Assembly: GCF_029784135.1 (NCBI RefSeq)
Contig: NC_073746.1
Span: forward strand, 104,222,661 to 104,286,660
Length of the DNA: 64,000 bases
Source: Toxorhynchites rutilus septentrionalis
Taxonomy: Eukaryota > Arthropoda > Insecta > Diptera > Culicidae
Reading direction: 5' to 3'
Within the stretch, counting starts at the first letter, position 1, and each line of letters starts with the position of its first letter. Shown in pieces: positions 22,237-33,052 of this stretch. The notes beneath the pieces are model-generated. The model was not told where the DNA came from. It was given only the letters and a program-made list of their open reading frames with translations, and ran no database searches. The position numbers were made by a program, and so were the translations under genes.

Positions 22237-22500
22237 AAACCAAGTAAACCGAATTAGCGCTTCCGGTGCCAAGCGAATCATTTTTTAGCGAACGTGCGGA
22301 TGACAACATGTGTGTCGCTAATTTTCTTAAAAATGGCTCTCCTAGAGGGGTATCTTTTGAGCAAACGACAATGAGTTGATTCTCAAAGCCCTAACTGAAC
22401 ATCTTTGAGTAATATTAAGATTGACTACATCCTAGCGATAACGGAAACCGTTTCATTCCAGTCCTTAAGCATCCCTTCAAACTCGCACTCGGATAGGCTA

Positions 22501-22722
22501 ACCCCTTTTATTCCGCGCAGCGAGTGACGTGAGATTGCAAAGTTTACTACTTTATTCTGGAAGCCACTCTACTTTTTAGTTCCCATTTGACGCTCGAGTC
22601 GATAACAAATGAGGACACGACTACAAATCTCACCTAGTGACGAACTATAGTCACGCCATTCGTCTACGGGAATGCAGTCACTTGAGCCATCTCACGTCAT
22701 TCGCCGCGTAGAATAAGAGGGT
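22501..22722. mobile_element. MITE with about 36-bp inverted repeats
   Basis: The left end is ACCCCTTTTATTCCGCGCAG and the right end, read inward, ACCCTCTTATTCTACGCGGC; both then continue CGARTGACGTGAGAT. TA precedes the left end; the right flank reads AT, so the duplication is ambiguous. The 222-bp interior is non-coding. Confidence 0.65.
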
Positions 22723-22968
22723 ATATCTATCTACATAAATTAATTTAGAGGCCAAACCTGTTCGTAAGCCTTCTTTATTTTTTTTGTATTCATCTCTTCC
22801 CGTAGATCAATATAGAGGAGAGCGAAATCGGAAAAAATCCGGAAAACTCTGAAGGAATGTCGGAAAATTCGGAAAATTGAATTCCCATTCGATATTTGCG
22901 CTAGCGAAGTTGATCTTTGTTCGAAAGTGGAAATGATTATTCAGGCAAAACAACGCATTCCTATATCT

Positions 22969-22970
<2 letters not shown>

Positions 22971-23017
<47 letters not shown>

Positions 23018-23018
23018 A
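22971..23018. repeat. (TATC)n microsatellite
   Basis: About 12 tandem TATC units running directly into the 5' end of a mini-Helitron (TCTATATAAATAAAAATGG), whose own TCTA start probably seeded the repeat. Confidence 0.9.
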
Positions 23019-23225
23019 TAAATAAAAATGGAAGGCCAACTGTGTTGCTAATCGCCAAATCCGATGAAGGAAAGAACCCTTTTGAGCCGTCTTCATTTTG
23101 TTGTATTTGGTGTATTCTGTCTATTGCCTACAATGTTATGATGAGAAAAAGTTTAGAAATTCGTTCTGAAGAATTCATATCAAGACAATAATCTTGGGCG
23201 GGACGAAGTTCGCCGGGTCAGCTAG
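23013..23225 (+). mobile_element. Mini-Helitron (about 213 bp)
   Basis: Begins TCTATATAAATAAAAATGG, the usual TC start of insect Helitrons, and ends GGGCGGGACGAAGTTCGCC followed by GGGTCAGCTAG (CTAG). Both ends are visible, with no terminal inverted repeats and no target duplication. No Rep/helicase coding. Confidence 0.75.
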
Positions 23226-23233
23226 CATATATA

Positions 23234-23579
23234 CAGCCATTCCATGCCAAACAGATAAAGTGGCAACTACAATCGATAATTACAAAAATAAAATCCATTT
23301 TTCTGGCTGGCATTTTTTTTTGTTGATAAAAAGCCTCCTCATTGGCTTCATTTATATATGTCGATAATCTAAATCGGTTCAGTGGTTCTAAAGTTATGAA
23401 TTTTTGAAAAAAGTCAGTTTTGGGAAAAAGCGGGTAAAAATGATTTTTCAGCCCACCCTAAAATGGAAATGGTCACCCTAACGAAAAAATAAAAAAATAA
23501 TGTTTTACGATAAAGAACATAACTACCACTTTTCATCTAAATCTGAAAACCACTAAATCGGTTTGGCATGGAATGGCTG
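23234..23579. mobile_element. pogo-like MITE (346 bp, TA target)
   Basis: Inverted ends CAGCCATTCCATGCCAAAC, flanked by TA at 23232-23233 and 23580-23581. The interior is AT-rich and non-coding, with a phrase (CTAAATCGGTTCAGTGGTTC) like that in other AT-rich repeats of the window. It lies 8 bp from the mini-Helitron. Confidence 0.78.
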
Positions 23580-23581
23580 TA

Positions 23582-24747
23582 TACAGTGTTTGCCAAATGA
23601 TCCACTCATTGAAAAAATCGCTTTCGTTCGTTCAAATATGATCTTTCAGGAAACATTTCCCCCAGCGGTATTCTATTATTGTTATGTGCTGCAAATCACG
23701 ACACAAAAGAGAACGAGACAACTCTGCATCGGTTCGCACTTTATGATACACCGACACGCAAGCAGAACCATCATATACGCTTTCGGGGTAGAAAGCTTAT
23801 TTTCTTCTTTGCCTCTAACATATGCATACCGACCTCTCCATGCATCATGAAACAGCAGGATCGTACGGACAACGCAAAGCGAAAGATTCATATTCAGCTA
23901 ATGTAGCAGATCCTGATTTTTAAGTCTCAGAGAGTGCAAACTATATGATTATTTAGCTCGATAGAGGCTAAGGGAAGGGTAGTCAGATTATATTTGCCAT
24001 TTTTAACGCCTCTATCCCTTGAAATGTGTATATTCATATAGACCGCATAGTTTTACTAGCAACACCGCTCTCTTTCCCCATTTGTTGCTCACCGCAAATG
24101 GTGACCGAATGATGACGTAATTTTTCTTGTATCATTTATTGCTTTGCACTTGCCTGTGCAGTGGGTTTCGCTATAGTAGAGCGGGACGATATATGCGGTT
24201 CAAACTTGTATGCAGGTTTCGAAAATGGTATGCGATGTTTGATACAGATCGGATATGCAATCAACAGTCTTCGTTCCTCTCTCAGTTTAATCACTAAATA
24301 TTACACAAGTGATTACTGACATTCATACAAGTATCTGAATGATCCTCTCATATTTGAGAGTTTACTTGCATGACACATTGTGTATCATTCGATTTTGATC
24401 GAAATCCAAACACTGGCTGTATATATGCAAAATACATATATACAAAATATACATATACAAGAAAAACAATCTTACGTGCATCGCGATGTACAAAGTGTTA
24501 ATAAATCTGTGATAATTAACGATAAAAAACATTTCTGCAGATCCGTAACTTTTACAGACATTTCCACATTTTTAACAGACTTTTACATATTTTTACAGAT
24601 ATTTTTTAAAAAATCATCTGGCAACTCTTCGTTCCACTTTTCATCGAATGTTTTCAAATCGCAGGAGTAAACATTTACGTGAATGTGACTTCGTTTGTTT
24701 TTATTTCGTTCGGAAAAATATTATATCAGGGAAAGTGAACATTAAAA
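23582..24747. other. No gene seen
   Basis: Mixed sequence with short ORFs only. The last 90 bases before 24748 could be a 5' untranslated region of the THAP fragment; no promoter element stands out. Confidence 0.35.
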
Positions 24748-25074
24748 ATGCGTTGCTCAGTGAAAGATTGCCTGAGTACGAGTGAAAATGTTCGCGTAAG
24801 CTTTTATCGTATACCCTCAGAAACGTTTCTACAAACGTACTGGGTCGATTTTTGCGGAGACAACAAACTAGTTCCGAATAAGGGCCCCCGTATCTGTGGA
24901 GTAAGTACGATGTTTGAATTATTGAAAACCAAAAGTGTAGCAAACTTTTCATACACATTTTCAAGATTATTTTGGTAGAAATACATCGTTGCATTTCAAC
25001 CGGAAAGGAAACCTCGTGAGAAACCGTAATTCCTTCTCCAAAAAAAAAAACGTCCCCAAAACATTTCACTTTTG
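24748..25074 (+). pseudogene. THAP zinc-finger domain in two exons with a lost splice acceptor
   Basis: Exon 1 (24748-24900) starts MRCSVKDC, a C-x4-C pair. FYRIP and YWVDFCG follow, as in the first half of a THAP domain, and it ends RICG directly before the donor GTAAGT. The second half occurs in a different frame from about 24953 (THFQDYFG, then VPKTF) up to the stop at 25072-25074. It supplies the H of the C2CH set and the late VP..F motif. The natural intron would be 24901-24952 (52 nt), but it ends CAT instead of an AG. THAP domains bind DNA in P-element transposases and in host regulators. No transposase core follows, so it is a fragment. Confidence 0.6.
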
Positions 25075-25456
25075 ATATGTATGTACGTATCGAAATTTGC
25101 CAATGTCGAATTTTGATCCCACATGAAAATCTTGGAGTGAACTAAGCGATATTCGTAGGTTGTTGATATTCTGTCAAGTTCTGATACCTTGCAATATGAG
25201 ATGCTCTTTCCGAGATGCAATGGTCAATTAAACAATTGACGGAAAAATGTAGTTCGTTCATCTTATAAGTTTGATTATTTTTGCCTTTGATAACAATACC
25301 TTTTTTATAGTGTTGATTATCATAAGAAAAATAACACTCCTGATCGATGGATCTTTTTTGACAGCCGTTTTGATTCAGTCCGCACTACCTAGTTCAACAC
25401 GTTCGTCACCCCGTCAGATATGGGTGACACTTTTCTCGTTTACATCGAAAAGGTTT
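25075..25456. other. No gene seen
   Basis: AT-rich DNA between the THAP fragment and a HINE-like element. It shows no continuation of the THAP reading frame. Confidence 0.35.
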
Positions 25457-26135
25457 TTGACGTAGAACTACGTCTTTCAGGAAGGGTGCCAAATCAGAAA
25501 ACAGGTCACGTTTTTATGAATTAAAGTTAATGTTAATAACTATTTTCACTGTGAACTAATTCTCATGATTTGCAAACCAATAGAATCGTAAATTCTTTAA
25601 GATGTGTTTGATATGCTATACATTACAATTCGCTAATCCCTAAACGGTTTAATTTCATAAAAACTGGAAGAACCTCCTTTTTTCTCCCACAAACTTGTCC
25701 TGCCGATTTGTGTGCTAACCCAACCCATATTTCAAATGCTTATAACTCGAACATCAGAAAGATGTTTGCATCAATTGATAGAAAATATATCTACGCGTAA
25801 ATCACAATTAATAAAAGGTTATTTTTCATGAGATGAACAATTGAATAACTGTAAAATGTCAAGCATTATCTAAACGCCCTAACTGTCAAGTTGGCCCGAT
25901 TTACGGTTTCCCCAACACAGACTTCTAAATGGATGTACCTGTGGAAATCCGCTTTGCAAACATACATGCAAATCGGGGGTATTTTTTGGGGTTGAGTTTT
26001 TTTGTACTCGCTTGTCGTTGTGCAGATCGGAATATGTTTCCCTAAAACGTACTAAAACGTACTGAGAAGTCCGGGAAAATCGTCATTTCAGATACTAGAG
26101 GTGGATGAACTTTCGCGGTTCGAGAACGAACAATC
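25457..26135 (+). mobile_element. HINE-like element, 3'-truncated, divergent 5' subtype
   Basis: Starts TTGACGTAGAACTACGTC and continues with a subtype-specific segment (AACAGGTCACGTTTTTATGA). From about 25730 it joins the common body (CTTATAACTCGAACATC, GTTTGCATCAATTGATAG, GGCCCGATTTACGG) and one minisatellite unit (GCAAATCGGGGGTATTTTTT). The 3' hairpin is missing. A reverse copy of its 5' segment lies at 31086-31272. Confidence 0.65.
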
Positions 26136-28675
26136 GAATCAACGAATCAATTTATTGAATAAACTTCCATACTCGAGCGTCATCTCAAGATCAATACTAA
26201 AAAAGCGGAGTACAAAGGCAGCTAATCATGACTAGTACAGAATTTGAACTAAGCTTACCAATTCTTTCTGGCCTTTATTGTGAACTTACTGTACTAACCT
26301 TGTTCCTCTCTATTCCCAATTCCGAATTGACGTACACAAATAGCATCAAAGAAATTCACCTGTGTATGTTCACAAGATAAAAAAAAGGAAATCTCCTTTG
26401 CTCTCAGCCGGGAATGCCTCCAAGCGCACCGATGTACTCTCCTTTCTGCCACTGACTCCGGGAGTGGATTCACCTCGCAGCAAATATTTCGAGTGCAGAA
26501 CATATTTCCACACATTCAACAGCTTATGCTCACGGTAGGTTGAGTGTGCTCAGATTTGAGGTATGTCTGGCGCACTCGTGGTGCGACGAATAAGGAAATA
26601 ATTAATGGGAACTCGGCGGGGCGGAATTCCACCTTTAAGGTCTCGCATTTTATCTTCCTAGCAATGCATGAATTTTTCCAAGGTGTCGTCAGGAAAAACT
26701 GGATTTTCTTCTTCATGTGAAGCTTGTTCTGAATCCAATGCTGCTGATTCCGATCAAGATTCATGTGCAAAGTTGAAAAAATATTAGTTTTAGATCCGGA
26801 TATCTGGTTCTAGATGTTTTCCGATTACTCATTCAGTATCCAAATCACTCAAGGATCGACATCTTTCGCCGCCGTGTGTTGTAATGAGCGATATGTTTAA
26901 GATAGTTGTACGTGCGGTGAACCACGAAATGAATAACCAATATCCTACATGGTCTAGCTAGACTCAAGCTCAAGATCAATAAATGCCGAGATGAAATTGT
27001 TTAACAAGGGCCTTTTTCACCGGACCTTCCGTCTTAGCGTGTGGGTATACAGTTGGTCTCTAGGCGAAGTTCTCCATTTCCATTAGTCGACTTTTGTGCT
27101 CCTGAAGAAGTTCCATGATTTATGGGATGCTGGGACATTTTCTCATTCGCACCAACATTAATCTTAAATTAGATGGGGAATCGTATAACTCTCCGGAAAA
27201 AGGCTAACTCAGCTTTTGCTTCGTGGGAATTTTTAATTCCGACGTGATGGATGTTAAATAAAAAAAATCCAGAAGCGTTCGAATTATTGACAACGACATG
27301 CGTCATTTGATTCTGCAACAACTCACCTGTCACCGACGAAATACGTGATGGTAGCTGAATTGAACCAATTTACGGCGTTTGTCCAAATGCAATGCTTACA
27401 GATGGTGATCCGTTTTGCTCCTGGTAATGCATTTGCGCGATTTGTCAAACGTGTCAGCGTGTGTACAAGTGCCACCTAGCGTTTATTGAGACATCAGCGA
27501 AAATAACGCCTTTGCTCGTCAATGTTGGTTGGTTTCGTTGTGGATTTTATAAATGATCCGCAGTTCCAAAATTTATTACAGCCTCAATCTGCAAGGTATC
27601 GTTCTGAATCATATTTTGGACACTTTGTTTTAATATCTTGAAATTCTTAATGCACTGATGACATAACTATAAAATGGATATCACAATTGCTTCTTTAGAG
27701 TAATCCCTTGGTTTGAATTATTACATAGTAGGGAAAAGTCCAACAAATCCTACTTCTTTAGAGTAATCCCTTGGTTCGAGTATCATTTAATATGAGAATT
27801 ACATTTAAATTATTATATAGTAGGAAAACATCCAACAGCAATACTCATTACCCTTTGTGTTTGACGTTTGCTTAGCGTGCGCACGTAGAATTTACCCGTT
27901 CGTCAATATTTAAATTTCTCTCGTGTTTCATCAGTTCTCATCATTGTTATCAGGTTACTGTGCTTGGTAAGTGTCTCGCAGTTGACTATAAAATACAATC
28001 AAGAGTAATGTAATTTTCGTTCAAAAAATTACAAAATAAAGTGTCCGAAATTTGAATCGAACTTTTTCCCTACGATTCATATTTCGGACAGTTGAAATTG
28101 GTGATATTACAAAGTGAGTTTTCATGCTTATTACGAATACAAAGCGTAGATTCATATAACGTACCAATATATTTTGAAATCTTGTACAAATAATACACAT
28201 GTTTTTCGACTACAGACCAGCAGATAGATATCAGGCGAATTGAATAATTAGTAGACCACGTGCAACTGGATGAACAGAAGACCTTAAATACTCCCTATGT
28301 TGCCGTGTATCCTGCAACTCATCAACTCGTGTTAATGGTAAGCCTCACGTTACTCCTGCAGTGGCCACAAGCAAGTCCTGGGATATGTAGAACCTGCGAA
28401 GAAGTTGATTGAAATGACGAAGCGCCAAAAAACTTGAGGAAAATAAAAGGAAAACTGAGTTGAAACGGGAAGAAAAAAGAAATCCAAACATTAGCCAAGT
28501 TGTGAAAGCAGGAAGAACGGAAGAAGCAGAAAGAAAAACTTGAAGAACTGAAAAAGAAAAAAAGCTGCAAATTAAACAATTGAGAAAGAGAAATTTGTAC
28601 GAAAGGATAATGACAAAATAGATGTAGCTATGTAACAAAAATCTAGGAAGTTGTGTCCAGGATACGACCGCATTG
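26136..28675. other. No gene seen; small duplication; Lys/Glu-rich decayed stretch
   Basis: At 27697-27835 a segment beginning CTTTAGAGTAATCCCTTGG and ending with a TAGTAGG word is directly duplicated. At 28380-28600 the plus strand translates in short broken frames into Lys/Glu-rich coiled-coil-like pieces (KKLEENKRKTELKREEKRN). This could be the tail of a dead transposase, but it is unassigned. Confidence 0.35.
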
Positions 28676-28692
28676 TTGACGTAGAACTACGC
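28676..28692 (+). repeat. Isolated HINE-like 5' terminus
   Basis: TTGACGTAGAACTACGC matches the 5' subterminal repeat of the family; what follows does not match the family body. It may be a remnant or a chance match. Confidence 0.3.
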
Positions 28693-29715
28693 TGTTATTT
28701 TATATGAGTCGCTTGTTCCTTCGGATATTATTCTATAATGCTGTGAAATTTTAGAAACAACTGTATAGTAGAATAATCTCTGAAATGGTTTTTTCATTGT
28801 TGAATCGGTTGACGATAATTGATGGATGATTCATTCTTGCCCTCGCAAAACAATACACTAGCTGATCGTATGTCGCAGTTTATTTCATGTCAATGCATTG
28901 AAAATTTACCTCGAACGCTATTCCGGTGGCCTTTTCGCAATTGACATAGACTCGGCTACAGTCGATTATATACATGTTGCACCAGCACCATTATTCCAAA
29001 TCTCATAACTACATCAATATATCTTTGGCACCACATGGAAACAACAACAATGACAACACTTGCTACATGCTACTTGTCATATCATGCTACATGTTATTTA
29101 GTATTGCCTCAAAGGAATCGCACCTCTAGGCATCGTTCGTACAACGTAAACCAAGTGCCAAACAAGCGTTCGCCATAGCTAGCATACAGAGTCATACATT
29201 GGTGGCTTGAAACTACTAGGAATATAAAACACTTCTCATCATTTTGCGCTATTCTCAAAAGAAACGCTTCTGTTAATATTACTGGCCTCGAAAAAAAGTT
29301 GTTTTTCTTTCTCATGCTCGAGAGAAGCGCAGCTGTCACCCTGTGTGGAGGAAGTTTTGCTATTGGCAAGTGAAACCTAATCACATACAAAATTCCAGAA
29401 CGACATTTACTTTCTTGGTGACTAAACAAGCGAAATAAACTCTTTTTGTTAATATCAACAACCTCTAAAACAGTAGCAATGCCTGATTATCATCCATATT
29501 AGCGCAAATGCAATCCTAGTTGAAGGCAGTTTTGCGACTGGCTCGCGAACCCAAATAACTTATAACATTCCAGTAAGACATTCAAGATGCTTGGTATTCC
29601 CCAAATATTTTTTGGCGCACAACCTTAACGCCTGCTTCGCCATAACATCAGTTTAATGCATTGATGTATTATCAAAGGCACCAACGAAGCCCTTATGACG
29701 GAAAACAAACAATGT
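28693..29715. other. No gene seen
   Basis: No coding frame or repeat boundary found. Confidence 0.35.
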
Positions 29716-30022
29716 TTACTGCTTGGAAAAAGACTGAATTATGTCACACAGCTCGTACTCTGATGTAACACCCATCGATGTGAATTCGCTGATGAGTTTG
29801 TCAAGAGTGACCACCTTCACTACCAGCGGGAGGAACATGATTTTGATTGCTGCCTAGTTAACGGCGCTTACATTTTCGACCGACGCGCCGAAATCGCCTA
29901 CTTCGCTGTTGTTCGATGCGGTGTCACACTCGCGAAGGCTCGGTTCAGTGCGAGCGCTTTTCACTGCACCAATATCGCGTGCATCATTAGATGACGCTTG
30001 CCTTCCTCTTCTTCTTGCCCAT
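29716..30022 (-). pseudogene. Decayed ORF with a basic N-terminus, unknown function
   Basis: A start at 30022 gives MGKKKRKAS, a nuclear-localisation-like stretch. After a one-base shift near 29995 a frame reads NDARDIGAVKSARTEPSLRE and on to a TAG near 29858, then continues in the same frame (LDKLISEFTSMGVTSEYELC) to a stop at 29716-29718. About 100 codons with only two lesions and GC-rich codons suggest former coding. No family recognised. It may be a transposon accessory ORF or a host pseudogene. Confidence 0.35.
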
Positions 30023-30518
30023 CACACACTACGCGAAGCGTCCAATTTATGACGCGGAAAGAAAAACACACGATACGAATAACGCGAAAAACGAACAGAA
30101 AAACCAAACGACGATATCCAAGTTGGATTACCACTGGTGGGGTCCAATCTTAGATCGAAGCGCAGCGAAAGTAAAGTGAACTGGATTACTCAACAGTCCG
30201 ATGCCGAATGAAAGTTTACCTCAGCGAGATCCACTGTTTATACTCTAGCAAGCAAACCATTTATCATGACAATCAATGTCATGCGAAAACAGAATTGGCG
30301 ATCTAACGTACAAATCTACACCTAGGCGGCGCTGCGGTGATGGTTTCAAAATTTGCCATGTGAGCTTATGGAAGGTTTGTAGTTCTTTTCATGAATTACA
30401 ATGTTATAATCATAAAAGATTATTTGATTGCGATGAGTTTGTAAGAAATTTAATTCCGCGCAATTTTATATATAACATGTTATTTATTTACCTCTTTCCG
30501 TAGTGAAAACTATAAAAA

Positions 30519-30649
30519 TGTTGACAATGGTTGAATTAAAGAATGAAATTCGAGAGCACAATCAAACACAAGTAGAAAAATGTATGGTTCCTACATGTGA
30601 GAACTACCTTGGAAAGCCCGGAAGTAAAATATACGTGTTTTGTTTTTGA
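30519..30649 (+). pseudogene. THAP-like N-terminal fragment
   Basis: A 43-codon frame starting at 30519 contains KCMVPTCENYLGKPGSKIYV, with the same C-x4-C spacing as the THAP fragment at 24748 and a following aromatic stretch. It stops at 30647-30649, before the rest of the domain. It lies wholly within the inverted-repeat element. Too short for certainty. Confidence 0.4.
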
Positions 30650-30736
30650 GTTTTAGGTTACATTAGCATCATTTTCTTAGTTCAAAAACAAAATCCAGAT
30701 GTCTCACCGATCGTTTACGTTTTGCGTTAGGTCGCC

Positions 30737-30837
30737 AATAGAAACTGAGAGAGGTTGGCGTCAACATCATGCCTCATACCGTATGACTCATACGGTATGA
30801 GGCATGATGTCGACGCTAACCTCTCTCAGTTTCTATT
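30737..30837. repeat. 101-bp near-perfect palindrome
   Basis: Arms of 50 bp mirror around C at 30787 (centre CATACCGTATGACTCATACG), with only two mismatches (GGTTGGCGTCAAC against GGTTAGCGTCGAC). It splits the sequence CAGAATTGGCG of the host element's other arm, with an apparent 2-bp AT duplication. Non-coding. Confidence 0.85.
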
Positions 30838-31085
30838 CTGCTTTCGCATTTTCGCATGAAATTGTCATGATAAATGGTTTGCTTGTACGCAAGGCAAGTG
30901 TTTCCCTTCATTCTTTTACTTTTCATTTGTTCACGGAGACTTCAAATCCTACTGTTTATCTTCGTTAGTCGTCGATAAGTTGCTCGTTATTGACAGCTCT
31001 GTTCGGGAAAGCACACAAATGGACAGAACAAATGTATGGGAAAATGGAAACGCTTAAAGTTTTCATGAATTTCAACCATTTACAA

Positions 31086-31272
31086 ACCAGAGGATTCTAA
31101 TGTATAGCATATTAAACAAATCTTAGGGAATTCCCGATTCGTTTAGTACGTAAATCGCCAAAATCCGTTCGCGGCAAAAATAGTTATTAACGTTAACTTT
31201 ATTTCATAAAAACGTGACCTGTTTTTTGATTTGACACCCTTAATGAAAGACGTGGTTCTACGTCAAAATTGA
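31086..31272 (-). mobile_element. HINE-like 5' fragment, reverse orientation
   Basis: Read on the minus strand it starts TTGACGTAGAACCACGTC and continues AACAGGTCACGTTTTTATGA and ATATGCTATACATTA, matching 25457-25640. It breaks off before the shared body. Confidence 0.65.
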
Positions 31273-33052
31273 GAATCAAGATTCATGCTCTGAAGCCTTC
31301 AATTATTTTATTACTTTGAACAACAAATAACCTTAATTCAAATATATAATTATCTTCGAAGCAATATAATGCTTACAGTATTTCGAATCATGAAGCTACA
31401 AAGAAACATCAATAAACGACAAGCATTTTGGGGAAAATAGAAAATATCACAAAAGAAGTTGTTGAAAATTATTTCAGCCAATTAAAAATAGAATTGGTTA
31501 AAGTTAATTGGATATTGGTTTGATCATTTTATAGTACTAGTAATTGTACAGAGATCTGAAATGTGCTTAAAACCACAAGAAACCGTTATGCAAACTGAGT
31601 GTCCGAAATTTGATTTTTTGAATAAACTGTGTCCGAAATTTGATTGTTATTCGCTTCACTTGAAAAGCAATTTAATCGATGATTTTTTTATGTTTTCAAT
31701 CAAATAGGTACCAAAGTAGATAGCTTAAAACCATATTGAACTAATTTATTAGAAATATCCACCAAAATTTAGATGTGCGTAAAATTTAGATCTGTTTTCT
31801 GCATCATATGCCCTAAGCGTCCGAAATACGATTCAGAAAGGTATTAGACCAACTTTGCTTCTTCATCTCATCTTATCAACATAATCGTTCGTCAAGTATC
31901 ATTTCTACCCAATTGAATATTAGCTACATCAACTCGTTCTTGTGATGACATCACAGTCTCAAGTAAACTAATCTGTAATTTTGATGTGTGACAAAATTAG
32001 CAATCAAAGACCACTGAAATATGATCCTACTGGTGGTCTCACCGCATCCGAATTGGTGGCAAATATGATGGGCGCCTATAACACATGCTCTTCAAACACA
32101 TTCGATGACACCAACAAACCTGTAATGTTTCATATGCGGACGGTTAACGATGAAACTGTTGTCAAACTGTTTAATATCGCTGCAACGGGGCCACAGCTGT
32201 GAACCCAAATTGGACCACTGTGAGGCACAGAAATCGATAAAAATCCCAACCCCACTACAGGATCACTCGATGTTAGCATCTCAATTTCACCGACTGTTTT
32301 AAATTGCAAATTGTTGACCCTGGAGTTCGAATATCAATTTTCGTCAACCTCTTAGAAGGTGAAACATAATAAAAAACTTTTCGAAAACACATGCTGCCGT
32401 TTTGAAAGATTGAAATCTCAATTTGATGTAACGCGTTCGAAGAATCACAATGAGGCACCTCCTTCTAATTCATAGCGTTGCCGCGAAACGATGGAGACGG
32501 ATTGCACATTACCACTGCTATTAATTACCCGTTTTGTCAAATGTGCGAGGTGTTCCCCTAAGTACGGAACACATCTTCACCGATCAACAGCTGCGAGAAA
32601 TTATCCCTCCAGCAGCTCCGTAACGAGAAATATCATTCCTTAATGGTACTGTACCACCGTTAGGTAAGCAACATCAGTGTAATGAATATCGAATTAATCG
32701 TATTATAGTCAGGATTATACGCGAACATTCCTGCTCCTCCGATTGCGCTCCATCGACACCTGCCGTTATGTTTGCTGGCAGCAGTGTTTTACGTGTTGAC
32801 ACAAGCTAAGACATGATTCACCTTTGCTTTCTTTGGTGTCGCTGGAGAGCTTCGGTGCTTCAGTGAACGAGATAAGTCGAAGTTGAATTGATTGATGATT
32901 GGGGCGGAGCGGAGCGGCTTGCGTCGTCTGCTCCAATAAAGATGATTGATATTGTTGGGAGAATCTTCCGGTTAGGGAAATTAAATCCATTCTTTAAGTA
33001 AATTATTGAAGATATTAAATAACAAACGAATGACGGCTGAAATGGATGGATT
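31273..33052. other. No gene recognised; short coherent ORF at 31984-32202 (+)
   Basis: The ORF reads GGLTASELVANMMGAYNTC and KPVMFHMRTVNDETVVKLF. It has balanced composition but no recognised domain and no start context. The rest has GTGTCCGAAATTTGAT repeated twice near 31600-31645 and a GC-richer stretch near 32500-32950 without a usable frame. Confidence 0.3.

Larger units (their letters stand above)
30249..30885. mobile_element. P-like non-autonomous element (637 bp)
   Basis: Inverted ends start CAAGCAAACCATTTATCATG at both termini and remain similar for about 60 bp, continuing through TGGCGAYCTAACG. Flanking 8-mers TACTCTAG (30241-30248) and TACGCAAG (30886-30893) agree at 6 of 8 positions, a decayed 8-bp duplication. 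The interior holds a THAP-like ORF, and the right arm is interrupted by a 101-bp palindrome. CA-starting ends, an 8-bp duplication and THAP coding together suggest the P superfamily. hAT is the alternative. Confidence 0.5.

Noticed and set aside
28322..28638. Minus-strand Phe/Ser-rich ORFs at 28.3-28.6 kb
   Set aside because: They mirror a Lys/Glu-rich plus-strand stretch; composition only.
32766..32990. PIF/Harbinger-type transposase fragment
   Set aside because: A few residues on the plus strand seemed similar, but no catalytic motif or terminal repeats were found.
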